Shown here: one piece after another, positions 50,804-60,048 of the stretch
Numbering within the stretch: position 1 is the first letter of the stretch
How the letters are laid out: every line of letters starts with the position of its first letter
Assembly: GCF_002869745.1 (NCBI RefSeq)
Contig: NZ_PNOS01000019.1
Span: 1-64,000 of the forward strand
From: Oceaniglobus roseus
Lineage (GTDB): Bacteria > Pseudomonadota > Alphaproteobacteria > Rhodobacterales > Rhodobacteraceae
Length of the DNA stretch: 64,000 nucleotides
Direction of reading: 5' to 3'
Translations under genes and position numbers: made by a program
Notes under the pieces: model-generated
The model's input: only the letters and a program-made list of their open reading frames with translations
Database searches by the model: none
What the model was told of the DNA's origin: nothing

Positions 50804-51796
50804 TCAGGCCTGCGCCGTCGATCTCGCCGTGCTGCGCCGCCAGGCGTCGGGGGTGACGCCCTCACGCTCGCGGAACACGCGGGCCAGGTGCGAGGCGTCG
50901 CAGAAGCCGGTCTCGGCGGCGATCTCGGTCACCGTGCGTCCCGACGTTTCCAGAAGCAGGCGCGCCTGGGACAGGCGCAGGCGGAGGAAGGCCTCGGACG
51001 GGGTCAGGGCAATGGCGCGCAGGAAGTGGCGTTCCAGCTTGCGGCGGCTGACCTCCATCGCCTCGGCGATGCGGGTGACGCTGGGGGCGCTGTCCATGTG
51101 CTGCTGCATGTGCAGGATCGCCCGGCGCACCAGCGGGTCGCGGGTGTGCAGGTCCGACGGCAGGATCGGCTGCGGCTCGTCCGCGGGCATGGCATCGTCG
51201 ATGATGAGGATGTGCAGGCTTTTCCGCGCCGCCGAGGTGCCGATGTGGCGGTCCACGAGATGCGCGGCGAGGTGCGCGGCGCTGGCCCCGCCCGAGCAGG
51301 TGAGGCGGTCGCGGTCGACAACGAAGATGCGGTCGGACACCGGCTCGATCCCGTCGAAGCGTTCCAGGAAATCCTCGTGGTGGAACCAGCTGACGCAGCA
51401 GCGGTAGCCCTGCATCAGGCCCGCGTCGTGCAGCAGGAAGGCCCCGGTGCACAGCCCGACGAGCGGGATGCCCGCGGCGGCGGCGCGGTGCAGGAAGGCG
51501 GCGTACTCCGGCGCGAGGCGGCCCACGTCGTCGAGCAGTCCGCCGACGACCACGACGTAGTCGAAGCGCGACGCATCGCCCAGCCGCTCGTTCGGCCCGA
51601 CCGAGACGCCGCAGGACGAGCGGACGGGGGCCATGTCCGAGGACAGCACGCTCCAGCGGCAGCGGATCGGGCGCGAGCGGTCGCCCTCGTCGGCGGCAAG
51701 GCGCAGGACATCGACGAAGTTGGCGAAGGCCGACAGCGTGAAGCGTTCGCCAAGGATCAGACCGACGCGCAGGGCGGGATGAGTCGTTTCGGGCAT
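50804..51796 (-). CDS. GlxA-family (DJ-1/PfpI-AraC) transcriptional regulator
   Basis: 330 aa. The N-terminal DJ-1/PfpI-like domain (about 8-190) has [20 protein letters not shown] with a Cys in the elbow. The C-terminal AraC-type double helix-turn-helix (about 215-325) includes [20 protein letters not shown] and [20 protein letters not shown]. The ATG at 51796 starts the domain directly. Homologues control glycine betaine, dimethylglycine and sarcosine catabolism. Divergence from a sarcosine oxidase operon points to activation of that operon by its substrate or a precursor. Confidence 0.9.
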   Translation of the reverse strand: MPETTHPALRVGLILGERFTLSAFANFVDVLRLAADEGDRSRPIRCRWSVLSSDMAPVRSSCGVSVGPNERLGDASRFDYVVVVGGLLDDVGRLAPEYAAFLHRAAAAGIPLVGLCTGAFLLHDAGLMQGYRCCVSWFHHEDFLERFDGIEPVSDRIFVVDRDRLTCSGGASAAHLAAHLVDRHIGTSAARKSLHILIIDDAMPADEPQPILPSDLHTRDPLVRRAILHMQQHMDSAPSVTRIAEAMEVSRRKLERHFLRAIALTPSEAFLRLRLSQARLLLETSGRTVTEIAAETGFCDASHLARVFREREGVTPDAWRRSTARSTAQA

Positions 51797-51863
51797 GACG
51801 CGATCATACCGGAGATCTGGCGCATATCTACTCCCCTGCCCCGCGGCTTTCTGGCATGACGCG
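51792..51863. promoter_or_regulatory. Direct repeats in the glxA-type/sarcosine oxidase promoter
   Basis: GGCATGACGCG occurs at 51792-51802 and again at 51853-51863, 61 bases apart, in the short divergent region. These are possible half-sites for the AraC-type regulator, although the first overlaps its start codon. Confidence 0.3.
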
Positions 51864-51893
51864 CAGGATCGCCCCCGCCCAAGGACCGCCGCC

Positions 51894-53147
51894 ATGACCC
51901 GATTCTCCGCGCTGTCGCTCGTCAGGAACGCCCTCTCGGGCAACAGGGACTGGGACCAGCAGTGGCCCGACGCCCAGCCGAAGACCGAGTACGACGTGAT
52001 CATCGTCGGCGCGGGCGGGCACGGCCTCGGCGCTGCCTACTACCTCGCGAAGGAGCACGGGATCACCAATGTCGCGGTGATCGAGAAGGGCTGGCTGGGC
52101 GGCGGCAACACGGGCCGCAACACCACGATCATCCGCTCGAACTATCTCTACGACGAAAGCGCGCGGCTTTACGACCATGCGCTCGACCTGTGGGAGGGCT
52201 TGAGCCAGGAGCTGAACTACAACGTCATGTTCAGCCAGCGCGGCGTGCTGATGCTGGCCCACAACGTCCACGACGTGCAGAGCTTCCAGCGCCATGTCTA
52301 TGCCAACCGGCTGAACGGCGTCGACAACCAGTGGCTGACCCCGCGCCAGGCGAAGGAGTTCTGCCCGATCCTGAACATCTCGCCCGACGCGCGCTATCCG
52401 GTCATGGGCGCGGCGCTTCAGAAGCGTGCGGGAACCGCGCGTCACGATGCGGTGGCCTGGGGCTATGCGCGGGCGGCGGCGGCGCGCGGGGTCGACATCA
52501 TCCAGAACTGCCCGGTGACGGCGATCCGGCGCGGCGCGAACGGCGCGGTCGAGGGGGTCGAAACGGCGCGCGGCTTCATCCGGGCGAAGAAGGTCGCCGT
52601 CTCGGCCGCCGGGCACACCAGCGTCATCATGGAGACGGCGGGCGTGCGCCTGCCGCTGGAAAGCTATCCGCTCCAGGCGCTGGTCAGCGAGCCGGTGAAG
52701 CCCTGCATGCCCTGCGTCGTGATGTCGAACGCGGTCCACGCCTACATGAGCCAGTCCGACAAGGGCGAACTGGTCATCGGCTCGGGCACCGACCAGTACA
52801 CGAGCTATTCCCAGCGGGGCGGCCTGCCCCTGATCGAGCACACGCTGGCCGCGATCTGCGAGATCTTCCCGACGGTGACGCGGATGCGGATGCTGCGGAA
52901 ATGGGGCGGCATCGTCGACGTGACGCCCGACCGCTCGGCGATCCTCGGCAAGACGCCGGTGCCGGGACTTTACGTCAACTGCGGCTGGGGCACCGGCGGG
53001 TTCAAGGCGACGCCGGGGGCGGGCCACGTCTTGGCCTGGACCGTGGCGAAGGACGAGCCGCACCCGATCAACGCGCCCTTCACGCTGGAGCGGTTCACGA
53101 CCGGACGGCTGATCGACGAGGCGGCGGCGGCGGCCGTGGCGCACTGA
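51894..53147 (+). CDS. soxB: Sarcosine oxidase subunit beta
   Basis: Flavoprotein subunit, 417 aa. With the delta, alpha and gamma subunits it oxidises sarcosine to glycine, passing the one-carbon unit to tetrahydrofolate. Rossmann motif [19 protein letters not shown] (34-52); [13 protein letters not shown]; the covalent-FMN His region [12 protein letters not shown] (His184); and the late [19 protein letters not shown]. Length and motifs match heterotetrameric sarcosine oxidase. First gene of the soxBDAG operon. It is unrelated to the sulfur-oxidation soxB at 61737. Confidence 0.94.
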   Translation: MTRFSALSLVRNALSGNRDWDQQWPDAQPKTEYDVIIVGAGGHGLGAAYYLAKEHGITNVAVIEKGWLGGGNTGRNTTIIRSNYLYDESARLYDHALDLWEGLSQELNYNVMFSQRGVLMLAHNVHDVQSFQRHVYANRLNGVDNQWLTPRQAKEFCPILNISPDARYPVMGAALQKRAGTARHDAVAWGYARAAAARGVDIIQNCPVTAIRRGANGAVEGVETARGFIRAKKVAVSAAGHTSVIMETAGVRLPLESYPLQALVSEPVKPCMPCVVMSNAVHAYMSQSDKGELVIGSGTDQYTSYSQRGGLPLIEHTLAAICEIFPTVTRMRMLRKWGGIVDVTPDRSAILGKTPVPGLYVNCGWGTGGFKATPGAGHVLAWTVAKDEPHPINAPFTLERFTTGRLIDEAAAAAVAH

Positions 53148-53233
53148 ACCGGCGGCAGCGGGCGGGGTGAAACCCCACCCTGCCCTTCGACCCGCGGGGA
53201 CCGCCCCCGGACGACATCTTCGAGGACACGCAC

Positions 53234-53533
53234 ATGCTTCTGATCCATTGTCCCTACTGCGACGAGACCCTGCCGGAGTCGGAGTTCGCCTATGCCGGCG
53301 AGGCGCATATCGCGCGGCCCGCCGACCCCTCGGCCACCACCGACGAGGAGTGGCGCGACTACCTGTTCATCCGCTCGAACGTGAAGGGCGCCCATTACGA
53401 ACGCTGGCGCCATGTCCACGGCTGCGCGCGCTTCTTCAACGCCGTGCGCGACACCGTGTCGGACCGGTTCCTGACCACCTATCCGGCGGGCGCGCCGCGC
53501 CCCGCCCTCAGCGATCTGGAGGCTTCCGAATGA
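53234..53533 (+). CDS. soxD: Sarcosine oxidase subunit delta
   Basis: Small zinc-binding structural subunit, 99 aa. Zinc ligands are Cys6 and Cys9 (HCPYC), His60 and Cys64 (RHVHGCARFFN). EWRDYLFIRSNVKGAHYERW is the family hallmark. It overlaps the alpha subunit gene by ATGA. Confidence 0.93.
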   Translation: MLLIHCPYCDETLPESEFAYAGEAHIARPADPSATTDEEWRDYLFIRSNVKGAHYERWRHVHGCARFFNAVRDTVSDRFLTTYPAGAPRPALSDLEASE

Positions 53534-56523
53534 GCCGCTTCCGCGTCACCGGCAAGGGCCGGGTCGACCACCACGCCCCCGTGCGCTTCACCTTCGACGG
53601 GAAGAGCTTCTTTGGCCTGCGCGGCGACACGCTCGCCTCCGCCCTGCTGGCCAACGGCGTGCACCTGGTGGGCCGGTCGTTCAAGTACCACCGCCCCCGC
53701 GGCATCGTCACCGCCGGTTCGGAAGAGCCGAACGCGCTGGTCGGCACCTCGCGCGGGCGCGGCCGGTTCGAGCCGAACACACGGGCGACGCTCCAGGAGC
53801 TGCGCTCGGGGCTGGTCGCGGAAAGCCAGAACCGCCTGCCCAGCCTGAAGTTCGACGTCGGCGCGATCAACGACGCGCTGTCGCCGCTGTTCTCGGCCGG
53901 CTTCTACTACAAGACCTTCATGTGGCCGAAGGGCTTCTGGGACAAGGTGTACGAGCCGGTGATCCGCGCCGCCGCCGGTCTCGGCCGCGCGCCCGAGACG
54001 ACCGACCCCGACCGCTACGCCTCGCGCCATGCCCACACCGACGTGCTGGTGATCGGCGCCGGTCCCGCGGGCATCGCCGCGGCGCTGGCGGCGGCAAAGG
54101 CGGGGGCGAAGGTGGTGCTGGCCGAGGAGACGGCCGAGATCGGCGGCGCGCTGCTGTCCGATCCCGAGGTGGTCATCGATGGCGCGAAAGCCTGGAACTG
54201 GATCGCCGCGCGGGCGGCGGACCTGGCCGAGTCGGGCGTCCGGGTGATGACGCGCACCACCGCCATCGGCTATTACCACCAGAACATGATCGGTCTGGCC
54301 GAGCGGCTGACCGATCACCTCGACAGCGTGCCCGAGAACGCCCCGCGCGAGCGGCTGTGGCGGATCCGGGCGCGGCATGTCGTGCTGGCCCAGGGCGCCA
54401 TCGAGAAGCCGCTGGTCTTCCACGGCAACGACCGGCCCGGCGTGATGCTGGCGGGGGCGGCGCAGACCTATCTGCACCGTTTCGGCGTGCGCGTCGGCGA
54501 CAGCGCCGCCGTGGTGACGAGCCACGACAGCGCCTGGCATGCGGCCTTCGACCTGCAGGATGCGGGCACGGGGATCGCCGTGATCGTCGACACCCGCACC
54601 GACGTGCGCGAGGACCTGGTGGCCGAAGCCGAGCGGCGCGGCATCCGCCTGCGCCTTGGCCACACCGCGACGGGCACCGACGGGCGGCTGCGCGTCTCGG
54701 CCCTGCGGATCAACCCCCTGCGCGACGGCAGCGTCGGCAACGGCACGAAGGTCTTCTGCGACTGCGTGCTGATGTGCGGCGGCTGGACGCCCTCGCTGCA
54801 CCTCTTCTCCCACACCAAGGGCACGCTGAAGTGGGACGCGGAGAACACCGCCTTCCTGCCCGACCGCAAGTCCGAGGCGGTTGAGATCGCGGGCGCGGGC
54901 CGCGGGCTCTGGGGCTACGGCGCGGCGCTCGACGACGGGGCGAAGGCGGGCGCGCTGGCGGCGGAGGCGCTGGGGCTCTCCGCCGCCGCGCCGACCCATG
55001 ACGTGCGCCAGGACCGCCCCGGCACCGGCACCGCCCACGAGGAACTGCCGACCGACCACGACCGCGGCCACACCCGCGCCTTCGTGGACTTCCAGAACGA
55101 CGTCACCGCGAAGGACATCCGCCTGGCGGTGCGCGAGGGCATGCGCTCGATCGAGCACGTCAAGCGCTACACCACCACGGGCATGGCGACGGACCAGGGG
55201 AAGCTTTCGAACATCAACGGCCTGCTGATCGCCTCGAACGCCCTGGGCAAGGAGCCGCCGAAGGTCGGCCTCACGACCTTCCGCCCGCCCTACACGCCGA
55301 CGACCTTCGGCACCTTCGCGGGCTACCACCGCGGCGCGCATTTCGAGGTGACGCGCAAGACCCCCATCGACAGCTGGGCCGCCGAGAACGGCGCGGTGTG
55401 GGAGCCGGTGGGCCAGTGGCGCCGCGCGCGGTATTTCCCGCAAGGGTCGGAGGACATGGACGACGCCGTCGCCCGCGAATGCCGCGCGGTGCGCGAGGGC
55501 GTCGGCCTCTTCGACGCCTCGACCCTCGGCAAGATCGAGGTGACGGGCCCCGACGCCGCCGAGTTCATGAACCGGATGTACACGAACCCCTGGACCAAGC
55601 TCGCCCCGGGCAAGCTGCGCTACGGCGTGCTTCTGGGCGAGGACGGGTTCATCCGCGACGACGGCGTGATCGGCCGCATCTCCGACCACCGGTTCCACGT
55701 CACCACCACCACGGGCGGTGCGGCGCGGGTGCTGAACATGATGGAGGACTACCTCCAGACCGAGTGGCCGGACCTGGACGTGTGGCTGACCTCCACCACC
55801 GAGCAGTGGGCGGTCGCGGCGCTGAACGGGCCAAAGGCGCGCACGGTGCTGGATGGGCTGGTCGAGGGGCTGGACATCTCGAACGAGGCGTTCCCGATGA
55901 TGTCGGTGGCCGACTGCACCGTCGCCGGGATCCCGGCGCGGCTGTTCCGCCTCTCCTTCACCGGCGAACTCGGCTACGAGATCAACGTGCCCGCCCGCCA
56001 CGGCCGCGCGCTGTGGGAGGCGCTGATGGAGGCCGGAAAGGCCCACGGCATCACCCCCTACGGGACCGAGACGATGCACGTGCTGCGGGCCGAGAAGGGC
56101 TTCATCATCGTCGGGCAGGACACCGACGGCACGGTGACGCCGGACGACGCGGGGCTCGACTGGGCCATCGGCAAGGCGAAGCCCGATTTCGTCGGCAAGC
56201 GCTCGCTCGCCCGCCCCGACCTTGTGGCACAGGGGCGGCGGCAGCTCGTCGGCCTGCTGACGCAGGACGGCAAGGTGCGGCTGGACGAGGGCGCGCAGAT
56301 CGTCGACGACCCGAACCAGCCGACGCCGATGAAGATGATCGGCCACGTCACGTCGAGCTATCACAGCGCCACGCTGGGCCGCTCCATCGCCATGGCGGTG
56401 ATCGAGAACGGCCGCGCCCGCATGGGCGAGACGGTGCATGTGCCGACCGGGAAGGGCGTCGAGGCGGCGGTGATCGCCTCGGCCGTGTTCTACGACCCCG
56501 AGGGCGGCCGCGCCAAACTCTGA
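53530..56523 (+). CDS. soxA: Sarcosine oxidase subunit alpha
   Basis: Large subunit, 997 aa, the family's full length. An N-terminal ferredoxin-like region (about 15-100, FTFDGKSFFGLRGDTLASAL) precedes the NAD-binding domain with VLVIGAGPAGIAAALAAAKA (172-191), then a second Rossmann region (VMLAGAAQTYLHRFGV). A C-terminal glycine-cleavage T-protein-like folate domain covers about 610-990 (GVGLFDASTLGKIEVTGPDA, RLSFTGELGYEINVPA, GTETMHVLRAEKGF). It uses tetrahydrofolate to accept the methyl carbon. Confidence 0.95.
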   Translation: MSRFRVTGKGRVDHHAPVRFTFDGKSFFGLRGDTLASALLANGVHLVGRSFKYHRPRGIVTAGSEEPNALVGTSRGRGRFEPNTRATLQELRSGLVAESQNRLPSLKFDVGAINDALSPLFSAGFYYKTFMWPKGFWDKVYEPVIRAAAGLGRAPETTDPDRYASRHAHTDVLVIGAGPAGIAAALAAAKAGAKVVLAEETAEIGGALLSDPEVVIDGAKAWNWIAARAADLAESGVRVMTRTTAIGYYHQNMIGLAERLTDHLDSVPENAPRERLWRIRARHVVLAQGAIEKPLVFHGNDRPGVMLAGAAQTYLHRFGVRVGDSAAVVTSHDSAWHAAFDLQDAGTGIAVIVDTRTDVREDLVAEAERRGIRLRLGHTATGTDGRLRVSALRINPLRDGSVGNGTKVFCDCVLMCGGWTPSLHLFSHTKGTLKWDAENTAFLPDRKSEAVEIAGAGRGLWGYGAALDDGAKAGALAAEALGLSAAAPTHDVRQDRPGTGTAHEELPTDHDRGHTRAFVDFQNDVTAKDIRLAVREGMRSIEHVKRYTTTGMATDQGKLSNINGLLIASNALGKEPPKVGLTTFRPPYTPTTFGTFAGYHRGAHFEVTRKTPIDSWAAENGAVWEPVGQWRRARYFPQGSEDMDDAVARECRAVREGVGLFDASTLGKIEVTGPDAAEFMNRMYTNPWTKLAPGKLRYGVLLGEDGFIRDDGVIGRISDHRFHVTTTTGGAARVLNMMEDYLQTEWPDLDVWLTSTTEQWAVAALNGPKARTVLDGLVEGLDISNEAFPMMSVADCTVAGIPARLFRLSFTGELGYEINVPARHGRALWEALMEAGKAHGITPYGTETMHVLRAEKGFIIVGQDTDGTVTPDDAGLDWAIGKAKPDFVGKRSLARPDLVAQGRRQLVGLLTQDGKVRLDEGAQIVDDPNQPTPMKMIGHVTSSYHSATLGRSIAMAVIENGRARMGETVHVPTGKGVEAAVIASAVFYDPEGGRAKL

Positions 56524-56538
56524 GAGCAGGAGACGACG

Positions 56539-57075
56539 ATGAAGCATACCGACGACTTCGCCCCCGAGGACCTGCCGGCGATCGAGGTGCTGCCGCCCGC
56601 CGCCCGCTTCTCGCTGCGCGCCCGTCCGGCGCAGGCCGAGGTGCTGGGCCGCGCGCTCGGGCTGACCCTGCCCGGCCGGGTGGGCGAACGCACTGGCGAG
56701 GCGGGGCGCGAGGCGATGTGCCTCGGCCCCGACGAATGGGTGATCCTTGCGCCGGAGGAGGACGGCGCGGCCATCGTGCAGGCGCTGGCCGATGCCTATG
56801 GCGAGGCGCCCCATGCGCTGGCCGACATCTCGGACCGGGAGATCCGGTTCAGGGTCTCAGGGAAGGGGACGCTGGACCTGATGGCGATGGGCTGCCCGCG
56901 GGACGTGTCCGCCATCGCGCCGGGGCGCGGCGCGCGCACGGTCTTCGACGGCGCGACCGTCGTTCTGTGGCGCGACGGGGAAGAGGACGTGCGGCTCGAC
57001 GTCTGGCGCTCCTTCGCGCCCCACGTGCGCGACCTGCTGGAAACCGGACGGGCGGAGCTGGCCGCAGGGCTTTGA
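56539..57075 (+). CDS. soxG: Sarcosine oxidase subunit gamma
   Basis: 178 aa, weakly conserved gamma subunit related to the T-protein folate domain. Typical features are LGPDEWVILAPEE, ISDREIRFRVSGKGTLDLMA and GCPRDVS. It follows alpha after 15 bases with GCAGGAG upstream. Last gene of the sarcosine oxidase operon; a hairpin follows. Confidence 0.88.
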   Translation: MKHTDDFAPEDLPAIEVLPPAARFSLRARPAQAEVLGRALGLTLPGRVGERTGEAGREAMCLGPDEWVILAPEEDGAAIVQALADAYGEAPHALADISDREIRFRVSGKGTLDLMAMGCPRDVSAIAPGRGARTVFDGATVVLWRDGEEDVRLDVWRSFAPHVRDLLETGRAELAAGL

Positions 57076-57080
57076 GGGCG

Positions 57081-57102
57081 GGGCCGGGTTGCAGCCCGGC
57101 CC
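57081..57102 (+). terminator. Terminator hairpin of the sarcosine oxidase operon
   Basis: GGGCCGGG / CCCGGCCC, an 8-bp stem with a 6-base loop, 6 bases past the gamma-subunit stop. Confidence 0.55.
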
Positions 57103-57196
57103 GCTCCGGCCGCGAGGGCGCAGCACGACACCGACCGGCACCGGATTGGGCGCGTTTCTGTCGGCGCCCCATGGCGCTTCGGCGGTTCTGTCATAT

Positions 57197-57216
57197 AGTG
57201 ATCCCTGAATATCACT
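57197..57216. promoter_or_regulatory. Inverted repeat upstream of the MBL gene
   Basis: AGTGAT / ATCACT with an 8-base spacer, in a locally A+T-rich stretch 17 bases before the MBL start. Candidate operator overlapping the promoter; its regulator is unknown. Confidence 0.4.
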
Positions 57217-57232
57217 CACGGGACCAGACCAG

Positions 57233-58144
57233 ATGCCGAACCGCCGCAGCTTCCTCGCCACCTCCGCCGCCTTCGCCGCGCTTGGCGCCGCGCCGCGCCT
57301 CTGGGCCGCCACCGAGGCCGATCTCGGCGCGTCGCGCAGCGTCACGACGCTGAGCGACGGCCACCTGACCCTGCCCGAGAGCTTCGTGATCGGCGACCTC
57401 GATCCCGCCGCCGTGAAACGGATCCTCGACGCCGCCGGGACGCAGGCGGGCGGCATGGAGCCGCCCTGCAACCTCACCCTGATGCGCCACGAAGACGCGC
57501 TGGTGCTGTTCGATGCCGGCTCGGGCCATGCCTTCATGCCGACGGCCGGCAAGCTGATGGAGGCGCTGGACGCGGCGGGTGTGGCCGCCGACGACATCAC
57601 CCACGTGATCTTTACCCACGGCCATCCCGACCACCTCTGGGGCGTGCTCGACGACTTCGACGAACCGGTCTTCGCCAATGCGCAGCATCTGATGGGCGCG
57701 GCGGAACGCGCCTACTGGTCCGACCCCGAGACGGTGAACACCATCGCCCCCGAGCGGCAGAGCTTCGCCGCCGGGGCGCAGCGGCGGATCGAGCTGCTGG
57801 GCGACCGGCTGGCCAGCTTCGACGACGGCGAGACGATCCTGCCGGGAATCGCCGCCGTCGCAACGCCGGGCCACACGCCGGGGCACATGTCTTTCGAGCT
57901 GTCCGGAGACGACGGCCGCGTCTTCCTGATCGGCGACGCCATCGGCAACGCCCACGTCGCGCTGGCGCAGCCGTCCTGGCACGCCCCCGCGGATCAGGAC
58001 CCCAAGCTTGGCGTGAAGACCCGGCTGGCGCTGCTGGAGCGGCTGGCGGAGGACGGCACCACCGCCATCGGCTTCCACCTGCCCGGCGGCGGCATAGGCC
58101 GGATCACGCGCGACGGCGACGTATTCGGATGGGACGCGGGCTGA
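57233..58144 (+). CDS. Periplasmic metallo-beta-lactamase-fold protein (SoxH-like context)
   Basis: 303 aa with a Tat-type signal (NRRSFLATSAAFAALGAA, about 3-20). The MBL motif THGHPDHLWG (about 124-133), TPGHTPGHMS and GDAIGNAHV give the metal ligands; the last His is in GFHLPGGGIG. Sulfur-oxidation clusters often carry an exported MBL protein (SoxH) of unclear role. Here the gene sits beside the sox genes but on the opposite strand, so it may not be co-regulated. Confidence 0.85.
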   Translation: MPNRRSFLATSAAFAALGAAPRLWAATEADLGASRSVTTLSDGHLTLPESFVIGDLDPAAVKRILDAAGTQAGGMEPPCNLTLMRHEDALVLFDAGSGHAFMPTAGKLMEALDAAGVAADDITHVIFTHGHPDHLWGVLDDFDEPVFANAQHLMGAAERAYWSDPETVNTIAPERQSFAAGAQRRIELLGDRLASFDDGETILPGIAAVATPGHTPGHMSFELSGDDGRVFLIGDAIGNAHVALAQPSWHAPADQDPKLGVKTRLALLERLAEDGTTAIGFHLPGGGIGRITRDGDVFGWDAG

Positions 58145-58155
58145 GCGCGGGCCCC

Positions 58156-58176
58156 GGCGGGGTCTACTGCCCCGCC
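58156..58176. terminator. Bidirectional terminator hairpin
   Basis: GGCGGGG / CCCCGCC with a 7-base loop between the convergent MBL and DUF302 genes, overlapping the latter's stop. Confidence 0.55.
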
Positions 58177-58607
58177 GCCTCCTTCGCGATGCCGTCGAGC
58201 AGCTCTTCCACCGCGTCCATGGGACCGTCGGGATAGGTGCGGTAGCCGACCATCACCCTGCCCTCCCGTTCGGCGGCGAAGACGGTGTAGGGACAGTAGG
58301 CGATGTTCATCGGGTCGGCCTCCATCACCTCGCGGCTGACGACGGCCGAGCAGAAGACGTAGATCTCGGCGTTGTCGAACAGCTTCTCGGTGCCGCCCAC
58401 ATCCTCGCGCGTGCGCTCCAGCATCTCGCCGACGTGGCTCACGAACTCGACGACGAGGCCGCGGTTCACGATGGCCGATTCCAGCCCGAAGATCGCGTCG
58501 TCGAAGCTGCCGGCGACGTCATAGGTGACGACCTCCTGCGCCTGCGCCGGTGCGGCGGCCGGGAGGGCGGCGAGAGCGAGGACGAGGGCGAAACGGGCGG
58601 GGCGCAT
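58164..58607 (-). CDS. DUF302-domain protein, exported
   Basis: 147 aa. Signal peptide about 1-22 (LVLALAALPAAAPAQA). A DUF302 domain follows: VAGSFDDAIFGLESAIVNRG, EIYVFCSAVVSREVMEADP, and YCPYTVFAAEREGRVMVGYR. DUF302 proteins are frequent neighbours of sulfur-oxidation genes; their function is not established. The ATG at 58607 with AAAGG upstream is chosen over a longer frame that crosses the intergenic hairpin. Downstream of soxD on the same strand. Confidence 0.85.
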   Translation of the reverse strand: MRPARFALVLALAALPAAAPAQAQEVVTYDVAGSFDDAIFGLESAIVNRGLVVEFVSHVGEMLERTREDVGGTEKLFDNAEIYVFCSAVVSREVMEADPMNIAYCPYTVFAAEREGRVMVGYRTYPDGPMDAVEELLDGIAKEAAGQ

Positions 58608-58647
58608 GGCGGGAACCTTTCGGGCAAAGGGGCAGGGCCGGTGCAAC

Positions 58648-58674
58648 GGCGGGCCGGGTCGGGACCGGCCCGCC
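58648..58674 (-). terminator. Terminator hairpin after sulfur-oxidation soxD
   Basis: GGCGGGCCGG / CCGGCCCGCC, a perfect 10-bp stem with a 7-base loop between soxD and the DUF302 gene. It probably ends or attenuates the sox transcript. Confidence 0.55.
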
Positions 58675-58755
58675 CCCATCCTACGCCCGGCGCGGGCGCG
58701 GGGATACGTCTGTTTCGCAGCCGCCGCGCGGTAAGGACCGGGCGGCGGCGGTGCC

Positions 58756-60048
58756 TCAGTCGCCGTGGGACGCGAGGAAGGCGATCAGCGCATCCCGGTC
58801 GCCCGCATCGGGCAGACCGCGGTAGGACATCTTGGTGCCCGGCATCGCGTCCCTCGGGTTCTCGAGGAAGGCCGACAGCCGGTCCGCGGTCCAGACCTCG
58901 CCGTTGTCGTAGGCCTCGCGGAAGGCGGGAGAGTAGTTGAACCCGTCGATGCTGCCGACCCCGCGCCCGAGGACGCCGTTCAGCTGCGGCCCGACCTTGT
59001 TCTTCGCCCCCTCGCCCACGGCGTGGCAGGCCTGGCACTTGCGGAACACCTTCTCCCCCGCCTCGGCCAGCGCCGGGTCCACCGCGGCGACATCCTCGCC
59101 CGCCGAACCCTCCGTTGCGGCGGCCGCTTCCGGGGCGGTGTCGGCAGGCCCGGCGGTCGTCTCCGGCTCGGCCGCGGCGGTCGTGGCAGGCTCCCTCTGG
59201 CCTTCGCCCGCCGCCTCGTCCGTGCCCGGCGTCACGTCCAGCACCGCGGCGCGCATGACGATCTCGGCCGGGGCCTCCTTGCAGTTCTCCATGCAGGGCT
59301 CGTAGGTCCATTCCTTCAGCTCGGTCTCGGGGCGGTCGTCCATGAAGAAGCCGTCGGCGTTCGGCATCTTCACCTCGGCAAATGTCTGGTCCGACAGCAC
59401 GAAGTCCTCGTCCACGACGTTGTTGAGGTAGAGGATGTAGGCCGTCAGCGCATAGACCTGATCCGGCTCCAGGCTTTGCGCGTTGCCGAAGGGCATGGCG
59501 CGGTGGACATAGTCGATGACGGTCGACAGATAGGGCCAGTAGCTGCCCACCGTCTTGACCGGATCCTTGCGGTTCAGCGTGTCCCAGCCGCCCGCGATCT
59601 GCGGCCAGCGGCCCACCGCCTCGCCGAAGTCGCCGTGGCACATGGCGCAGGTCTCGACCCAGATCTCCTCGCCCGTCGCCACGTCGCCCGAGCCCCGGGG
59701 CAGGCCCTGCCCGTCGGGGCGCACGTCGATGTCCCAGGCGGCGACCTCCTCGGGCAGCGCCGCGCGGCCCAGACCGAAGCCGCCGTCGCGGGACAGGCTG
59801 GCGAAATCCTCGCCCTCGTCGGCCGGGGTCACGGCGTGTTCCTCGGCCGAGGCGGCGGGCACCAGCGCGTCCTCGACCGCATGCTCCACAGCCGCCACCG
59901 CGGCGACGACGCGGCCCGCGGCGGTGCCTTGGCCATCGGACGGCGCATGGATCATGCGGTCCGCCAGCCCGAAGGCGACGCCCAGCAGCGCGGTCGTGCC
60001 CAGCAGCGCGGGCACGAGGATCTTCACGGTTTCACGAGATTTCGACAT
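58756..60048 (-). CDS. soxD: Sulfur dehydrogenase cytochrome subunit SoxD
   Basis: Diheme c-type cytochrome, 430 aa, partner of SoxC in oxidising the sulfane sulfur of SoxYZ-bound intermediates. An N-terminal signal or anchor segment (about 9-29) precedes the protein. Heme 1 CAMCH is at 134-138 and heme 2 CQACH at 338-342. An Ala/Glu/Thr-rich linker (about 272-325) joins the domains. The late MPGTKMSYRG supplies the Met ligand. It overlaps soxC by 17 bases. It is unrelated to the sarcosine oxidase delta gene at 53234. Confidence 0.93.
   Translation of the reverse strand: MSKSRETVKILVPALLGTTALLGVAFGLADRMIHAPSDGQGTAAGRVVAAVAAVEHAVEDALVPAASAEEHAVTPADEGEDFASLSRDGGFGLGRAALPEEVAAWDIDVRPDGQGLPRGSGDVATGEEIWVETCAMCHGDFGEAVGRWPQIAGGWDTLNRKDPVKTVGSYWPYLSTVIDYVHRAMPFGNAQSLEPDQVYALTAYILYLNNVVDEDFVLSDQTFAEVKMPNADGFFMDDRPETELKEWTYEPCMENCKEAPAEIVMRAAVLDVTPGTDEAAGEGQREPATTAAAEPETTAGPADTAPEAAAATEGSAGEDVAAVDPALAEAGEKVFRKCQACHAVGEGAKNKVGPQLNGVLGRGVGSIDGFNYSPAFREAYDNGEVWTADRLSAFLENPRDAMPGTKMSYRGLPDAGDRDALIAFLASHGD

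Noticed and set aside
53479-56814. Long minus-strand open frame across the sarcosine oxidase alpha gene
   Set aside because: It is a shadow of a clearly recognised 997-aa protein, with Arg/His/Val-rich low-complexity composition and no domain.
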